Below, in pieces: positions 1 through 10,169 of a stretch of DNA of 64,000 nt. The notes below the pieces were generated by a model. The model was not told the origin of the DNA. It ran no database searches and saw nothing but the letters and a program-made list of their open reading frames with translations. Position 1 is the first letter of the stretch. Every line of letters starts with the position of its first letter. A program made the position numbers and the translations under genes. The DNA comes from Auriscalpium vulgare (Eukaryota; Basidiomycota; Agaricomycetes; Russulales; Auriscalpiaceae): assembly GCA_019915015.1 (NCBI GenBank), contig JAHBBC010000012.1:434001-498000 (forward strand), given 5' to 3'.

Positions 1-1219
1 GCGAAGGTCGGGTAAAGCGCCTGCAAGTGTGTGAGCGCGGCAGTGAGCACGTCCGGGAGGTACGGCGCGAGGACGCGCGAGAAGGACGTGTGGATGGTGT
101 CGAGTGTCTGGGTGTCTGGTCAGTACGGAGGTGTAAGCATGATTGGTGGTGTAGCGCACCCGGAAGACCTCGATTCGGATGGCCAGGCCGTCCCAATTCT
201 CTCCAGAGACGTCTTGCCGAGGATCGATGTTTAGCAGCGTGCGGAACGCGTCGAGCCAGACTGGGAGAACGGACGCCGACGCCTCCTTGACGGCTTCCGG
301 ATGCTGGCCTTTGACCATGAAGAGCGCCTCGACACACTGGCGGAAGACAGACACTGTGCGCGAACGCGTAAGAGCAGAGTGTTGCTAAGCAATAATGGGT
401 AAGTACGTGTTCGTGTGTGACCTGGGACATAGCGCACCTCATTGCCGCCTAGGATCGCGAGCAGGACGGGCAGAAGCTCCCGCATTACAGGCAAAATCTG
501 ATCCTCAGTCAGGTCTGACCTGATGAAATCCGTGAACACCTGCATGGCGCCATGTGTGGAATCAGGGGACCCAGATCCAAGGAGCCGGATGAGTGAAGTG
601 AGTAGGTCTGGGTATTCGTCGGGCCAATCGCTATTGGCGATCGTGGAGAGGGTATGGGCCTGTACACGAGTTCCATCAGAAGCGCATCCATATCATCTGG
701 TCTTATAGCAACTCACAGAAAGGGTTCGGATCTTGCGATTCGAGTCTGAAAGCGCTTGGAAGATGGCAGCGCGTATGTGCTCTTTGATCTGCAGTCGCGC
801 TAGGATGAGATCCGATAGGGAAAGAGAGGAAGTTGCTCAGACGCACCTCTACTGGAGGGGCGTTGCCTCGAAACTGCGAGAAGAACGGCGACCAGTGCTC
901 TTTGACGTATTTCCTGAGGACTATGCTCGCAGAGTGCTCTGGAAAGACGAAGCCATCAAGACACGATCGACGCGTAAGTTCTGGAAGGACTCATCTGGCG
1001 TATGGATATTTCTGCATCCTGTACGGAAATGAGCTGCGAGAGCGAGAGCGCGGACTCTGGTCGACGCGTCGAGGTCAGTTACGGCGCCACACGCGTCGAA
1101 GAGCACTCACGGGGATTGGTGAGGAGCTCGGAGAGGTGAAGCTCCGCAGCGATGCGAATATTTGGGTCCGGGTTGAGAGTCGAGGCGAGAGCTTGAGCGA
1201 TGTCTGCGGTGGAGGCCAT
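1..1219 (-). CDS. Importin-9/Kap114-like karyopherin, 5' part
   Basis: Nuclear import receptor of the importin-beta superfamily; Kap114 and importin-9 carry histones and TBP into the nucleus. The frame opens with MASTADIAQALASTLNP at 1219, a HEAT repeat that counts partial binding sites, with the first intron donor at about 1110. Later exons carry IVLRKYVKEHWSPFF (near 930-880), typical of this subfamily's second HEAT repeat, then a stretch with ICLFTDF-like helices reading VFTDFIRSDLTEDQ (near 540-500) and LLPVLLAILGG. At least four exons are visible, all on the minus strand, and the gene leaves the window at base 1, so most of the roughly 1000-residue protein is missing. Small introns interrupt the frames near 1100, 970, 700 and 410. 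Family assignment is by recalled similarity; another importin-beta class is possible but less likely. Confidence 0.82.
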
Positions 1220-1617
1220 GATGGTAGAAAGCAGACGCGTCCATTGGGCGGCCGCCGCGCCGCGTCCAGATGATCTCCCACTTCTCTCCGCGTATATTGT
1301 TGCAAGTTTTCATCTCACCACAATTCAATTACCAAGGCGCATTCGAGACGATCATGACAACGTTATGATTGGGTACGACGAAGACGAGCCCGACAGCGAT
1401 CGCCGTAGAATCTAGATACTACTCTGCAAAGCCTCAACCCTAACCTCTGTAAAAGGTTTATAAACCGGCAGAGAAAATACTTCTGCGGAGCGACTCAAGG
1501 GTGAAAGAAAACCTCGAGATCAATACATAGCGAGTTCTTTGAGTATGATACAGTATTTGCAATATGCAGCGCCAGTCCGAAACGTACCCCGTGTATGATA
1601 CACACGCATCTTGATCC
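1220..1617. other. Intergenic, nothing recognised
   Basis: About 400 bases between the importin start and the 3' end of the next minus-strand gene. No coding exon, RNA gene or repeat was seen. It should hold the importin promoter. Confidence 0.5.
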
Positions 1618-2917
1618 TCATAGCCCCTTCTTCGCCCGCTCCTCAGCGACGAAGTGCTGCCGTTTCTCCAAGTCTGGATTACACAAATAAGCGATAAGCC
1701 AAGTCCAGTACGGGAGATACACCCACCGTGCGCCCACATAGCTGCGCCGATGCGATTGGAAACAGAGAAGAGCAGCCCGGCGACGGGGATGGACTCGAGG
1801 AGCGCAGCGACAAAGCCGAACGCTACGTACAGCCGTCATTGACAGCACTGAGCACATACAAGCAATGACGTACCGCGGTAGTCCCACTTGTGCTCGGCAA
1901 TAAACACGGCGATCTGCGGGCGGGACATATTCTTCGCTGCGAAGTACTGGACATAGGGGCGGGCGTGAGGGAGGCGTGGCGTAAATTACAGACAACGCAG
2001 ACGCACCGGACGATGGAGGAAGCGCGCAATGTCGAGCGCCTTCATCGCGGCGACGGCAACGGTCCCCGCGACAGGCACGACGTGCAGGGGCAGCAAGAGG
2101 ACTTTCCGCGCACGCATCAGTACAAGCTTGCCCACTCAAACTAACAACGCACCGCGTTTGACGGCAAAGCTCAGCACCCACCCCTGCGCGGCCGCGAGTC
2201 CCGCCCAGCGCGCCTCGTCGACAACGGGCGGGACGTCCCACTCCTCGACGTATGGCCGCCAGAACGCCGGGCCCTTCCCGCGCGACGCTACTGTCTGGTC
2301 CCAAGCGCGCTCGCGGGCGATGCGCAAATTGCGTGCGAGAAAGAACGTGAGGATCGCAGTGACTTGCGAGGAGAGGAAGATGATCGTTGCGTCTGGGCGG
2401 TAGGGCGTGGTGCGTGAGATTCCGCTACAATGAGGTGCGGGAAGTACACGGACAGGTAGGAACGTCAAATGGGACTTTGATGCCTAGGATCGTATCGTTG
2501 GCAAGACCGGTGACACTCGGAGAGCTGCAGCGCAGTGTCAAATCACGGTCTGCTCAAGCTCGACACAGTACGCACTTGAGCCAGAAAAGTTCCACCAACT
2601 TGCGCTGGATCTTGAAGCTGAAGAACGCCTGTAATGTACGTGAGTTGCGCGCTGCAATTGAGACAGATATGACGCACCCAGCCTGCGCCAACCGCAACGC
2701 CACGTAGGAAACCGTGCTTGCACTTCTTCCATATCGGCACGAGCAGGGATTTGTCCGTGAGGAGGCGGTACGCGCCGACAACGACGTAGGACGGGGGGAA
2801 CTGCAGGCGCAGAACAGCGCGCTCGAGGGCAGGCGGAACGTAGGGGAGTGCAGGCGGTGTGCCTTCGCTGGGATCCGGGGCCCAGAAGTCTTCGTTGTCT
2901 GGTTGTTGTAGAGACAT
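1618..2917 (-). CDS. EI24/RRT8-like multi-pass membrane protein
   Basis: Predicted integral membrane protein of the fungal EI24 group, which includes yeast outer-spore-wall/lipid-droplet proteins Rrt8 and Lds1/2. The start is MSLQQPDNEDFW at 2917 and the stop is TGA at 1618-1620. Splicing by eye gives about seven exons with 45-60 nt introns, and the frame stays open throughout. The N-terminus is a short Pro-rich cytosolic stretch. Hydrophobic segments follow (IIFLSSQVTAILTFFL near 2370; LLLPLHVVPVAGTVAVAAM near 2100). The C-terminal signature is FGFVAALLESIPVAGLLFSV (near 1800), then SNRIGAAMWAHDLEKRQ, which is the most family-specific part. The molecular function of the family is poorly known. 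Assignment rests on the C-terminal motif and the membrane pattern. Confidence 0.72.
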
Positions 2918-3793
2918 CCCCGTCCTAGGAGGCTGAGGAAATCTGACAAGTAGACGAGACGCCGCTAGCACTTGCAGATAATTCCGGATGCTCTGTATTC
3001 AAGTCGGATGAGCAGACGGATGGAAACGGTGTATAAGCGTCGCAGAGGAAGCGTTGTGAGGAAAAGAGGGAATGGCCACTTGCCAGCACTGACAGTGACA
3101 TATGCATGGTCGTATGCAACCACATATTAGGGTTATGGCTAGATATGTCGAACCGCCTACCGTGGTAGTAAATCATAAATGTAATTCAGTGACCAGTCTT
3201 CTCAGCAGTGCTCACTTGCTAGTCTCCAGCAATACTTTGCTTGCTCGTCATTGGCTTCGTAAAGACCTGGTTACCGGTCTATGTCTCCAACAATGGCAAG
3301 AATTTTCGCCAAAGCCATGCTGGCCAAGTGCTACAGGATCCGAAATCAATCCTTGTGAGTAGCCGCCTACTGCGCCACTACTTCTTAACGATGGTTTGTG
3401 CGTCAGCCATCACGCCCTCTGGGAGCCCTATCTCTCACCAGAGGTGACCGGTGACGGGAAAGCGAATCGAAAAAATCACCATCATGTGGTAAGTTTACAC
3501 ATATGCCTTCCAGAATTATGGCCACAGAACTTTACCCGGCAGCGAAAGCGCAGAGCGCATCATCACAAGACCGTTTCTATCTGTTTCGGTCTTTCATATC
3601 CAGCTATTCCTCCACCGTATGTGCGCCTCTCGCGCTTCGCTGATTGATGCGGATACGGACTCCTGTGGCGCAGTTCCATTCTGGTGGAAGGCGAACTCAG
3701 AACAGGTCGTGATGTGTGCGCGTGTGAGGAGACCTGGCCAAGCTTCGTACATTTATAAGAAATCGCTCAAGTCTGTACACCACAGAAGACGAG
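2918..3793. other. Intergenic, divergent promoters
   Basis: Separates the minus-strand EI24-like gene from the plus-strand P450. Apart from the TATA-like box just before the P450 nothing else is recognised; short open frames here have no family resemblance. Confidence 0.5.
3754..3759 (+). promoter_or_regulatory. TATA-like box of the P450 gene
   Basis: TATAAG lies 35 bases upstream of the P450 start codon at 3794. That is close for a fungal TATA box and implies a very short 5' leader, or a start a little further downstream (the next Met is at 3842). Confidence 0.4.
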
Positions 3794-6016
3794 ATGTATT
3801 CCCTGTCGTACTCTGTCTTCAACCTGGTGACTGGCGCTGCCATGGCTTCTCTAGTTCTTTTGCTTGTGGGACAGCGTCGACGAAGGGGTCGTACGCATCC
3901 TCCTGGACCCCCGCAGCTGCCCGTAATTGGAAACCTCTTTGACCTCCCGACGGAAACGCCGTGGATCAAGTATACCGAGTGGGCGCAGCAATATGGTGCG
4001 CAGATCGTCTTGATCGTGTGGATTCCATCTCATGGTTCGCTTAGGAGACATTGTGTCCCTCAATGTGGGCGGCACAGTCATCGTTGTCGTGAACTCCGTG
4101 CAAGCTGCCGACGACCTTCTCGACAAACGCGGCGCAAAGTATATCGATAGACCGCCGATTCCGTTCTTCCAATTGTAGGTGCAGGGTACACTCTTCTATT
4201 TCGTGCGCTGACGTCGCGTTAGGATGAACTGGTCTTTCTTTGTTTTGACTGCGCCGTACACGGACGGCTGGCGCGCCCGACGCAAGCATTGCGTCCGCGG
4301 TCTTCGTCCGCGTGCTGTACAACAATACGAGGGCACGCTTACCGACAAAGTGCGCCACTTTCTGAAAGACGTGCGCGCTCAGCCTGATGCTTTCCGCACC
4401 CGCATAGAGGAGTACGTTTTCTGCTGTCACATCTCGCCGCCTTTCCCTAGGCTAACAAATGAGGTCATAGACTGCAAGGCGCGATCATCATGTCCATCGT
4501 GTATGGATACGATGTGTCTGGCCGCGATGACACATACTTGACAGTTGCGCGCGACGCCAACGCCATCGGAACGCGACATTTCTCTCCCGGGGATACGCTC
4601 GTCAATGCACTACCATTCCGTGAGCATTAACTGTCACCCTGCCTGTCTTTCCGGCTCCAGCACAGAACAGCACCTTGACCACCCTTGGTAGTTGCGCAGC
4701 TGCCGGAGTGGCTTCCTGGAATGGGATTCCACGCCGTTGCCCGGATTGGCGCACGTCTGGGCGCCAAGATGATCAAAGACCCTTACTTGCTTGTCAAAAG
4801 CCGCATGGTACCGTTTCGAAGTGCATGTTCCCGGACAACTACTGATTTGACTTTAGGAGCAAGGGATTGCGCGCCCGTCACTTACGCGCGATTGTCTCGA
4901 GGAGCTGGAACAGTCTGGCTTCGCAGGTGACGAGGAAGCAGAAACCGCAATAATGGAGTCAGCAGGATCTCTTTATCTCGGTGCGTGCATCGAGTCGTCG
5001 TACTGTTATTTTCTGAATTGCACTCCATGACGTAGCGGGCGCTGACACCGTGAGTACCTTGTACGCCGCACGTAGTCTGTCCACTCAGGTATCCTGCCCA
5101 TACGCAGACTTTGTCGACACTCACGACCATGTTCGCGGTGCTGGCGCTGCATTCGGGCGTCCAGGAAAAAGCGCGGGCAGAATTGGACGCTGTTGTGGGG
5201 AGAAGTAGGCTGCCTGACTTCGGGGACCGCCCCCGTCTTCCCTACATCAACGCTATGTGCCGAGAGCTCGTGCGCTGGCGGCCAGTGGCGCCAATGAGTC
5301 AGTATACTGTGCATGCTTGTCCATCCTATACTAATTTCCCGCTCATCAAAGGCGTGCCACATACCCCGCTCGAGGACGATGTGTACAACGGCTACTTGAT
5401 CCCCAAAGGTGATACGCTATCATCTTACCAATCTACCGATGCTCATGAATTCCTCACAGGCGCGGTAGTCTTGACGAATATTTGGTTTGATTCGCTTACT
5501 CTCCCCTGGTAGTTCAGTGCATATTGACTCTCATGTGTTCGCAGGGCCATGATGCACGACCCAGCTGTGTATCCCAATCCCGAAGCCTACCGTCCAGAGC
5601 GCTTCCTCTCCACAGACGGGAACTTCAAAGACGATCCGCGTCTTGCTTTCGCTTTTGGATTTGGGAGACGGTGAATACAGCGCGATCTGCCTGAGAATCG
5701 CCTCACTGATGACCGACGGATCTGTCCCTAGGTCGTGTCCGGCAAACCACCTCGTCGACGCAACCCTATTCATCTTTGTGGCGTCGCTGATTTCCGCATT
5801 CAGCGTACGCAAGGCCGAGGATGCGCAGGGGCAGGAGATTCCTGTGGACGGCACACACGCGGGAAGGGTTCTTAGGTACACAATTGATTTCTTGCGCAGA
5901 GAATGGGTGCTGACGTCGTTGCTCGGTGAAGCCACCCCAAGGACTTCAAGTGCTTGATTGTGCCGAGGGACGCCGACGCAGATAAACTACTCAAGGACAT
6001 CCCTGACAGGTCGTGA
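3794..6016 (+). CDS. Cytochrome P450 monooxygenase
   Basis: Membrane-anchored haem monooxygenase of the fungal type often labelled O-methylsterigmatocystin oxidoreductase-like; the substrate is unknown. An N-terminal hydrophobic anchor (TGAAMASLVLLLVG) is followed by a basic stop and the hinge HPPGPPQLPVIGN. Splicing about ten exons restores the conserved blocks: DIVSLNVGG after an intron at about 3992-4046; the C-helix block DGWRARRK; the I-helix oxygen-binding block AGADT-TLSTL, split by an intron at about 5050-5110; the K-helix ExxR as ELVRW; the PERF block YRPERF; and the haem loop FGFGRR-SCPANHL, split by an intron ending near 5732. The haem cysteine is present, but the usual CPG is CPA. 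The last exon starts at about 5932 and ends KLLKDIPDRS at 6016. I see no frame break. Tissue, partner reductase and pathway cannot be read from the sequence, and no biosynthetic cluster surrounds it. Confidence 0.9.
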
Positions 6017-6366
6017 ATAGACATACTCACAGGCTAACGAGCTCAGAGTCTCTTCCTCACGAGCATATCGTCTGGCTTTTGTACATATTAACAATATGCT
6101 AAAAAGCTCATCATGCGTGTGATAAAGGACAGTGACTCACTGTAGCAGCGGTGTTTGAAGAAATGCGTGTCGCGGTCTACTGTGACTTGAAGCTGCCAGT
6201 GTGCGTAGACGCTGAGGGAACTCCTCCGGTGGGAGCTTAGGCATTCAATGCCAGTACATATAGCGTCTAAAATGAAATAGCGGCGTACAAGTCATTGTGA
6301 AGGCTTTGTTGCGTTCTAGATGGCTGTACGGTGGAAACATGCCCTGGGCAACAGCCTGGCACTCGT
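6017..6366. other. Intergenic 3' region
   Basis: Lies between two converging 3' ends. No gene or repeat was recognised. Confidence 0.4.
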
Positions 6367-8583
6367 TCAAGGAAGCGCGCGTCGGAGATTTCGGCCCGGG
6401 CCACCCAGCTGGCCGGGCCTGGCCCGGAGCTGAGCAGCCGCCGGCGCCGGAGCGATCCAAACGGGCATCTCACAAAAGCACCACCGTTCGCGCGGCAAGC
6501 TGTCTTTCACGCAAAATTTTGCAAATCCAGAACAAATACATTGTACGCGACCATGATACGATTGTCCGAGAAGTGTTGTCCGAGAAGTGAAAAGGAGTGA
6601 GGTGCCGCGCGTGGCAGTCCGCGAGCCTGATTTGTGCAGAGTCACGTTTCGATGCAATGTATTCATACACACGATCTGCGAGAATGAGGAGATGTATGGG
6701 ATGGACTGTAAGGAGTGTGAAGAGATGATGGGGAGGAGGGTGAGAGGAGATGATGGGAAGGATAAGACGAGATGATGGGAATGAAAGTGTGACGAGATGA
6801 CGAGGAAGGAGAGTAAGACGAGATGATGAGAAGGAAAGTGTGACGAGATGATGAAATGCAGCAAGCAGGAAAACGATGGGCACAGAGAGTCCGAGGTCAG
6901 TCCTGAGGCAAAATGAATCAGTAAAAGCCTGCGTACGGGACAGAGGGCACGTACAAATGACATCCATTGATTAAACAGGGCATCGTCGTGAGCCTGCGGC
7001 TGCTTCGGTCGATGACGACTGAGTCCATGGAGCTTGTTGTCCCAGAAGAGGCGGCGAGGTCGAGAAAACGGCGAGTTGAAGAAGTGGCGCAACTCCGCGA
7101 CCATGTGCTCCGTCAACTCCGAGTTCTGGATGTCGAGCTGATACGGTCCGTGGTGGCCAACATCCGCGCGATGCCGGAGCTGCTTCACCAACTTGTCGTA
7201 GAATGTGCCCTGCCACTCGGCGCGATTGAATAAAGCCTTCTGGATAGACAGGTACGCCAAGCGGGGGAACAGCGGCTCGAAAGGCGCCATGGCCATGGCG
7301 TTCAGCAGGGCATCCATCGCGCGACCGGGGACAACCAGGGCAGACAGCTCGTGCAGAGCGCGGTCCAGGATCAGCCAGTGCTGGGGATTCTCGAGCGCGG
7401 GGTGGTCGACGACGAGGCATTCAATCTCGCGGAAATAAGGCGCGCATTTGTGCTCCGCCAACAGGTTCAGGCCATCTTCGACGTTGGGCAGGGTGATGTA
7501 GAGAGAGCCAAATGACGTCTTCTCACAGTGCACCCTGAATTGGGCAGCTCCAGGGATACGGGCGCTCGGCTCGATGTGCAGGGTGTGGAAAGAGTCCTCG
7601 ACTTGACCTTGGGCGAAGTGGCGCTGTATAACCATCGCTAGCCACTGAGATGTTGAGCGACCGATCGAGTGGACGTCGAGGACCAGCTTCGTCTGAGGAT
7701 TTGCGATCATGCACGCAAACACCTTGCTCACTTGCAGAACGTCGCCCACAAGATTTATATGCCGCACGTGGTAGAACGGTTGAGGAGTGATCCCCTCGGG
7801 CCATCCACTGTCGGGGGCTGGAGGAAGGCAGCCGTCGAGAATGAGCGTCTCGATATTGGGCAAGCGTCTGAAAGTCTCGGCCAGCTCTGCGAAGGAAGAC
7901 CACACGTTTGGACAGCGGTGCAGCTCGAGTGCGTGGAGGTTCGTGCCCATGAGGAGTTGCGAACGAAACGTCAGATCACAGCGTTCCAGATGTAGCGCGG
8001 CCAGGTGCGGCGGGACATGTCCCCGGAAGAGATGCGTGGGAACATGCAACATGTGTTCCCGGGCGTTCTCCACGTACAGCCTTTCCAGCATCGGGGCCTG
8101 CTTGGCTGCCATCTGGTCGAAAACGTACCGTGCATTCTCAGGAGCAACGGAGCGGCCGTCGAGCTTGTTGTCCTCCTCGAGTGTGATGTCCTTGACAGTG
8201 CTCATCATGCTCTGGAGGACGCCATACAAGACATCGTCAACTTTTCGTCGGCTGCTGTCCACGTAGGGAGCCGCGCGAACCCCGACCCTGCGCGTGCTGC
8301 CACGTTGCGCAAGGGAAGCCCATAGCCCCCTTCCGGTGAAGTTGTTCAGCGGATGGTGGTCATTGTCCGGGACTGGCGACCATGCGGGGCGTGCGAGCGA
8401 GTTGTTGCGCACGACCTTCGCGAACTTGCTCTCGTCGTCCATGATGCATGGGCCAGGCTCGACAGGAACTTGATGATATGTCGAGGGATACGAGGGCGGG
8501 GGGAAGGCGGAGGGAGAGTGGTGATACATCGCAGTGTATTGGGTTGGGTAATGAAGGTCGGTTGTCCTATACTTCAATGTCAA
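6367..8583 (-). CDS. F-box-type LRR-like protein, 3' end extended through a minisatellite
   Basis: Single-exon protein of the large Agaricomycete family that looks like the LRR half of F-box proteins; no clear F-box is seen. The start is MTLKYRTTDLHYPTQY at 8583. Repeats of the form LxxLxLxxC are visible (LAALHLERCDLTF, LHALELHRCPNVW, IETLILDGC) between residues about 190 and 280. It is a paralogue of the gene at 23,732-25,396: both share the order ERLYV/ERVYV, L-LERC/L-LEGC, NVW-F-LA-T-RR, GDV-QV, FGSLYIT, LDIQ. The shared region ends near RLFWDN at about residue 520. The other copy stops there; this one stays open for about 200 more residues, first across low-complexity Ser/His/Leu sequence read from the GATGATGG-type minisatellite and then across an unrelated stretch to 6367. 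The tail is probably acquired or not functional. A substrate-adaptor role is inferred from the family only. Confidence 0.7.
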   Translation of the reverse strand: MTLKYRTTDLHYPTQYTAMYHHSPSAFPPPSYPSTYHQVPVEPGPCIMDDESKFAKVVRNNSLARPAWSPVPDNDHHPLNNFTGRGLWASLAQRGSTRRVGVRAAPYVDSSRRKVDDVLYGVLQSMMSTVKDITLEEDNKLDGRSVAPENARYVFDQMAAKQAPMLERLYVENAREHMLHVPTHLFRGHVPPHLAALHLERCDLTFRSQLLMGTNLHALELHRCPNVWSSFAELAETFRRLPNIETLILDGCLPPAPDSGWPEGITPQPFYHVRHINLVGDVLQVSKVFACMIANPQTKLVLDVHSIGRSTSQWLAMVIQRHFAQGQVEDSFHTLHIEPSARIPGAAQFRVHCEKTSFGSLYITLPNVEDGLNLLAEHKCAPYFREIECLVVDHPALENPQHWLILDRALHELSALVVPGRAMDALLNAMAMAPFEPLFPRLAYLSIQKALFNRAEWQGTFYDKLVKQLRHRADVGHHGPYQLDIQNSELTEHMVAELRHFFNSPFSRPRRLFWDNKLHGLSRHRPKQPQAHDDALFNQWMSFVRALCPVRRLLLIHFASGLTSDSLCPSFSCLLHFIISSHFPSHHLVLLSFLVISSHFHSHHLVLSFPSSPLTLLPIISSHSLQSIPYISSFSQIVCMNTLHRNVTLHKSGSRTATRGTSLLFTSRTTLLGQSYHGRVQCICSGFAKFCVKDSLPRERWCFCEMPVWIAPAPAAAQLRARPGQLGGPGRNLRRALP
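6690..6860. repeat. Degenerate GA-rich minisatellite
   Basis: Imperfect tandem units around GACGAGATGATGGGAA and AAAGTGTGACGAGATGA, roughly 25-32 bases each. The tract lies inside the 3' extension of the minus-strand LRR-like frame and codes there for ISSH/HHLV-type repeats. Confidence 0.75.
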
Positions 8584-8687
8584 TGATCAATCAGAAGCTC
8601 CTGGACAACACACGCACTCAGGGACGGAGGGAAGGAGCGAGTGGGCAGAGCGGGGAGTCGACTCTGCTCTCCACAGACGGGCCCATG

Positions 8688-8698
8688 GCCCTATTATA
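8688..8698 (-). promoter_or_regulatory. TATA-like box of the LRR-like gene
   Basis: The palindrome CCTATTATAGG sits about 105 bases upstream of the minus-strand start at 8583 and reads CTATAATAGG in the gene's direction. The distance fits a fungal core promoter. No function is proven. Confidence 0.35.
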
Positions 8699-8699
8699 G

Positions 8700-10169
8700 G
8701 CCCCCAGAACAAAGTTAATGGCGAGTAGCGAAGAGACAGATGAAAACAAGGCTATAGTTGTGCCAAGGCAACTGGCACAGCATCGAACAATGTTGAGATG
8801 GCGGTCAGAGCAACGACAACGCGACCAATACGGCGCACAGATCGACAGAAGAAGGCGCGTTTATACTGACATTGTCAAGAGCTTCGGCTCCCATCTCGCG
8901 AGGCATGAGAATCCATAGCGACGAATGGACACCAGCCACAACAGCGATGTCAACGAAAGGGTTTGAAGACCGCGCAGACAACAAGCCGAAGAACAAGGTC
9001 GCGCACTGCCTGGTAGCTATCCCAGCGCCAAACAAAAGACGTCATGCCAGTCGAGTCTCTGATTAGCGCGCGGTCAAGTAGCGTGAAAGAATAAGATCAT
9101 TGGGCGATCCCGGCCGTTTGGGGATTGGACTCCGTGATGATGAGAAAAGCATCATCCAAGACAAATTCGAATTCCCAGACTCCTCCTTCAAGGGAACAGC
9201 ACCCAAGGCAGCGTGGACAGAAAACCGGTGCAAGATCGGTCCCAACGGGCGTTCTGATTTAGAGGGATCCTCAGCAGCGTAGAGAGAGGCCAGCAACGAG
9301 CAGCGACAACCATGAGCAGGAGATCGGACCACCGGCGAAAGTTCCTATGCGATGATAGAGCCCCAGGCGCGTAGTGTTGTTGAGAGATTGTCAGAATTCA
9401 CAAAATACGCATGCCAGTCGAATCGGAGGCCAGCAACGGGTAGCGACAGCCATGATCAGGAGTTCAGACCGCCGGAAAAAGGCTCTGTGAGAGCCCTAAG
9501 AGCTTTAGTATTGTTGAGATAGCCAGGGAAAACGTTCGAGATACGCACTCGTTATGCCAGTCGAATCGCGCTTGCGCGTGTCCCAGCAACAGTACTTGGC
9601 TGCACTCTCCGGAACGATGAGATCCCGACCGGCCTGGTTAAGGTTGAATGTTGAACGGCAGCGGCACATCGGCACCCCTCCTCGTGCGCGAAGAAGGGAA
9701 GGCCAGGCTACCTCGTGGACCCATAATGTATTGCGCGCACGTCGTAAGGCCTAAGGCCTGGCCATTCCTAGGGCCGGTGCCGTGGGTGTCAAGTGAATGG
9801 CGCCCGGCGGATCGTGGGTGCGTCTATGTCCTCTTTGTACGAAAATCTAGCGATATGCTAGGTGAAACAACTGTAATGCGAGAGGCTGAAGACTCGGGAC
9901 TCACCAAGAGTCTAAATATGCCATGCCCCGTCTGCCAGGCCCATCCGCCCGTCAAGAAAAATTGAATGCTCCCGCTGTCATTCTGGGTCCTGGGCCTGGT
10001 CGGATAGTTGGCGGAAAGAGGTGAGGCGAACGGCCAGGATATGATGAAATCCCGCTCAATTGGGCAATTTTCTCCCGCGCCTGCAGGTGGCAAACAGCAG
10101 CCAGCCCGGCGACAGCCTTGCCTCCTCCCACCTCCATCTTTTTCCCAGCTCGCGTGCGAGGCTCAGCGC
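8700..10169. other. Intergenic region with a tandem repeat
   Basis: About 1.5 kb without a convincing gene. It contains the 140-bp tandem repeat listed separately and the upstream region of the Ser/Pro-rich gene. Short frames such as minus 8805-9035 are hydrophobic but match no family I recognise. Confidence 0.5.
9286..9567. repeat. Two tandem units of about 140 bp
   Basis: Unit 1 (about 9286-9424) and unit 2 (about 9425-9567) both begin GAGGCCAGCAACG, contain GCGACA-CCATGA-CAGGAG and GT-TTGTTGAGA, and end ATGCCAGTCGAATCG. A similar fragment, CATGCCAGTCGAGTC, occurs near 9045, so a third unit may have decayed. No mobile-element ends or coding function were recognised. Confidence 0.75.
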
